From: Burkholderiales bacterium
GTDB taxonomy: Bacteria > Pseudomonadota > Gammaproteobacteria > Burkholderiales > SG8-39
NCBI GenBank assembly: GCA_020846575.1
Contig: JADLDQ010000279.1
Coordinates: 1-7,459, forward strand
Length of the DNA stretch: 7,459 nucleotides
Reading direction: 5' to 3'
Below are positions 6,514 to 7,459 of this stretch, piece after piece. Position 1 is the stretch's first letter. Each line of letters opens with the position of its first letter. The position numbers and the translations under genes were made by a program. Under the pieces are notes generated by a model that ran no database searches, had not been told where the DNA came from, and saw nothing but the letters and a program-made list of their open reading frames with translations.

Positions 6514-7257
6514 TCACCAGTAGGTCTCCGCCGTGACGTGCCCTGGCGCGCGCCGGCGGTGCTTGTGCATGCCGCGCTCGGCGAGCGCCGCCGTGACCTC
6601 CTTCACCATGTCTGGATTGCCGCAGAGCATGACGTGCGAGCACGCCGCGGACCGGTCGGCCTGCGCCGCGCGCTCCAGGCGCCCGTCGCGGATCGCTTCG
6701 GGCGAACGCCCGGCGAGCGCGCCGGGTGCGGCTTCCCGGCTCAGCATGGGGACGAAACCGAACTGCGCGCCTCGTTCAGCCGCGAGAGCGGCGATCAGTC
6801 CGCGGTAGGCCTGGTCGGCCACGACGCGCGTCGCGTGCACCAGCGTCACGCGCCGGAAGCGCCGCCAGGGCTCCGCGGTGCGAAGGATGGACAGGAAAGG
6901 CCCCAGGCCCGTCCCGGTGCAGATGAGCCACAGGTTCTGCGCCTGCGGCACCTCGCGCAGCACGAGGAAGCCCGCCGCGTCGGGTGCGACATAGACCCCG
7001 TCGCCCGCCTGGAGCGCCGCCAGGCGCGGCGAGAGCGGGCCGTGCGGCACGACGTTGTAGTAGAACTCCAGCGGCGCCGTCGCCGGAGCGTTCACCAGCG
7101 AATAGGGGCGCGCCATGCGCTCGCCGCCGATATCGAGGGCGAGGCGCGTGAACTGGCCCGCCTCGAACGGGCCGAACGGCGCTTGCACCTGCAGGCTGAG
7201 CAGGCGCTCGGTCCAGCGGGTCTGGCCGACAACCCGGCCTTCGAGCCACGTGCTCAT
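6514..7257 (-). CDS. fpr: Ferredoxin/flavodoxin-NADP reductase
   Basis: 247 residues, almost the same length as E. coli Fpr (248). It moves electrons between NADPH and ferredoxin or flavodoxin through FAD, in the cytoplasm. Seen: FEAGQFTRLAL (31-41); the FAD motif RPYSLVNAP (50-58); GPLSPRLAALQAGD (73-86); the NADP-binding loop CTGTGLGPFLSIL (113-125); MLCGNPDMV near 210; and the C-terminal TAETYW, whose terminal Trp is typical of the bacterial E. coli-like subclass and stacks on the flavin in characterised members. Start ATG 7257 has only a weak AGG upstream. It converges with the IclR gene, so it is not part of that operon. It may be a housekeeping oxidative-stress gene, or it may serve ferredoxin-linked enzymes of the locus; the sequence does not decide. 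Confidence 0.93.
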   Translation of the reverse strand: MSTWLEGRVVGQTRWTERLLSLQVQAPFGPFEAGQFTRLALDIGGERMARPYSLVNAPATAPLEFYYNVVPHGPLSPRLAALQAGDGVYVAPDAAGFLVLREVPQAQNLWLICTGTGLGPFLSILRTAEPWRRFRRVTLVHATRVVADQAYRGLIAALAAERGAQFGFVPMLSREAAPGALAGRSPEAIRDGRLERAAQADRSAACSHVMLCGNPDMVKEVTAALAERGMHKHRRRAPGHVTAETYW

Positions 7258-7267
7258 TGAACGAACC

Positions 7268-7290
7268 TGTCGTTTCGCACTTGTCGTTTC
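7268..7290. repeat. Tandem 9-bp direct repeat upstream of the reductase gene
   Basis: TGTCGTTTC occurs at 7268-7276 and again at 7282-7290, 14 bases start to start. It ends 11 bases before the ATG of the reductase gene (read on the minus strand), where a tandem operator or a translational control element could sit. No known regulator is recognised, and no clear promoter is seen in 7258-7394. Confidence 0.45.
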
Positions 7291-7371
7291 ACGCCAGAGG
7301 ATTCACGGCTGCGCGGCCGGGGCGCACGCGGCGGCCGAGCCTGCGGCTGCGCACCCGTAAGTCGGTCACAG

Positions 7372-7392
7372 CCGGCGCACCGCGCGCGCCGG
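7372..7392 (-). terminator. Hairpin just after the membrane protein stop codon
   Basis: CCGGCGC (7372-7378) pairs with GCGCCGG (7386-7392) around 7 bases, two bases past the minus-strand stop at 7395. No T-run follows, so a Rho-dependent or weak terminator is the most that can be claimed. Confidence 0.3.
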
Positions 7393-7394
7393 GC

Positions 7395-7459
7395 TCAGGC
7401 CTTCTCGCGCCGGTACGGCCGCTCCAGCATGAGCAGGACGATTCCAACCAGTGTCACGA
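7395..7459 (-). CDS. C-terminal end of a probable membrane protein (partial)
   Basis: Minus-strand frame entering at the window edge and ending at TGA (7397-7395). The last 20 residues read VTLVGIVLLMLERPYRREKA: a hydrophobic stretch of 11 residues followed by a positively charged tail. This is the usual look of a final transmembrane helix with a cytoplasmic C-terminus, as in transporter permeases. The family cannot be named from so little. It has the same strand as the reductase gene but is separated from it by 137 bp and a hairpin, so joint transcription is uncertain. Confidence 0.5.
   Translation of the reverse strand, partial: VTLVGIVLLMLERPYRREKA

Noticed and set aside
1..7459. CRISPR arrays, tRNA or rRNA genes, transposases, inverted terminal repeats
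   Set aside because: Reading both strands I found no regularly spaced repeats, cloverleaf-like stretches, transposase motifs or paired terminal repeats.

Overview
The window is GC-rich DNA with strong third-position GC bias, and long spurious open frames occur on the strand opposite real genes. Gene content (an acyl-CoA dehydrogenase with an N-terminal extension, an IclR regulator of the GLYKSTILRL type, an E. coli-like ferredoxin-NADP reductase ending in Trp) suggests a proteobacterium, most likely a betaproteobacterium of the Burkholderiales/Rhodocyclales kind. That placement is inference; no rRNA or other taxonomic marker is present.

Layout: (1) 1-1047, minus strand, the first 349 residues of an acyl-CoA dehydrogenase whose C-terminus, with the usual catalytic Glu, lies outside the window. 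(2) 1048-1249, a divergent control region that is AT-rich against its surroundings. It has a near-consensus sigma70 promoter firing left, a weaker one firing right, and between them a perfect 10-bp inverted repeat with a 2-bp centre. (3) 1250-3859, plus strand, a cytoplasmic single-subunit molybdopterin oxidoreductase with one 4Fe-4S motif, followed 45 bp later by (4) 3905-5509, a UbiD-family decarboxylase that keeps the prFMN catalytic triad. (5) 5650-6483, plus strand, an IclR-family regulator with a compact effector domain and an Arg-rich tail. (6) 6514-7257, minus strand, a ferredoxin/flavodoxin-NADP reductase (fpr-like), convergent with the regulator. (7) 7395-7459, minus strand, the last 20 residues of a probable membrane protein.

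How they may work together: the Mo enzyme and the UbiD decarboxylase look co-transcribed and probably act on successive intermediates of one catabolic route, for example modification of an aromatic or alpha,beta-unsaturated acid followed by removal (or addition) of its carboxylate. The divergent acyl-CoA dehydrogenase shares the operator region and would process a CoA-thioester further along. The IclR protein is a candidate local regulator. The Fpr-like reductase could supply or withdraw electrons through a ferredoxin. The substrate cannot be read from the sequence. No UbiX (prFMN supply), CoA ligase, ferredoxin or molybdenum-cofactor gene is in the window. The Mo oxidoreductase plus UbiD pair behind a palindromic operator is the part most likely to represent an uncharacterised pathway.
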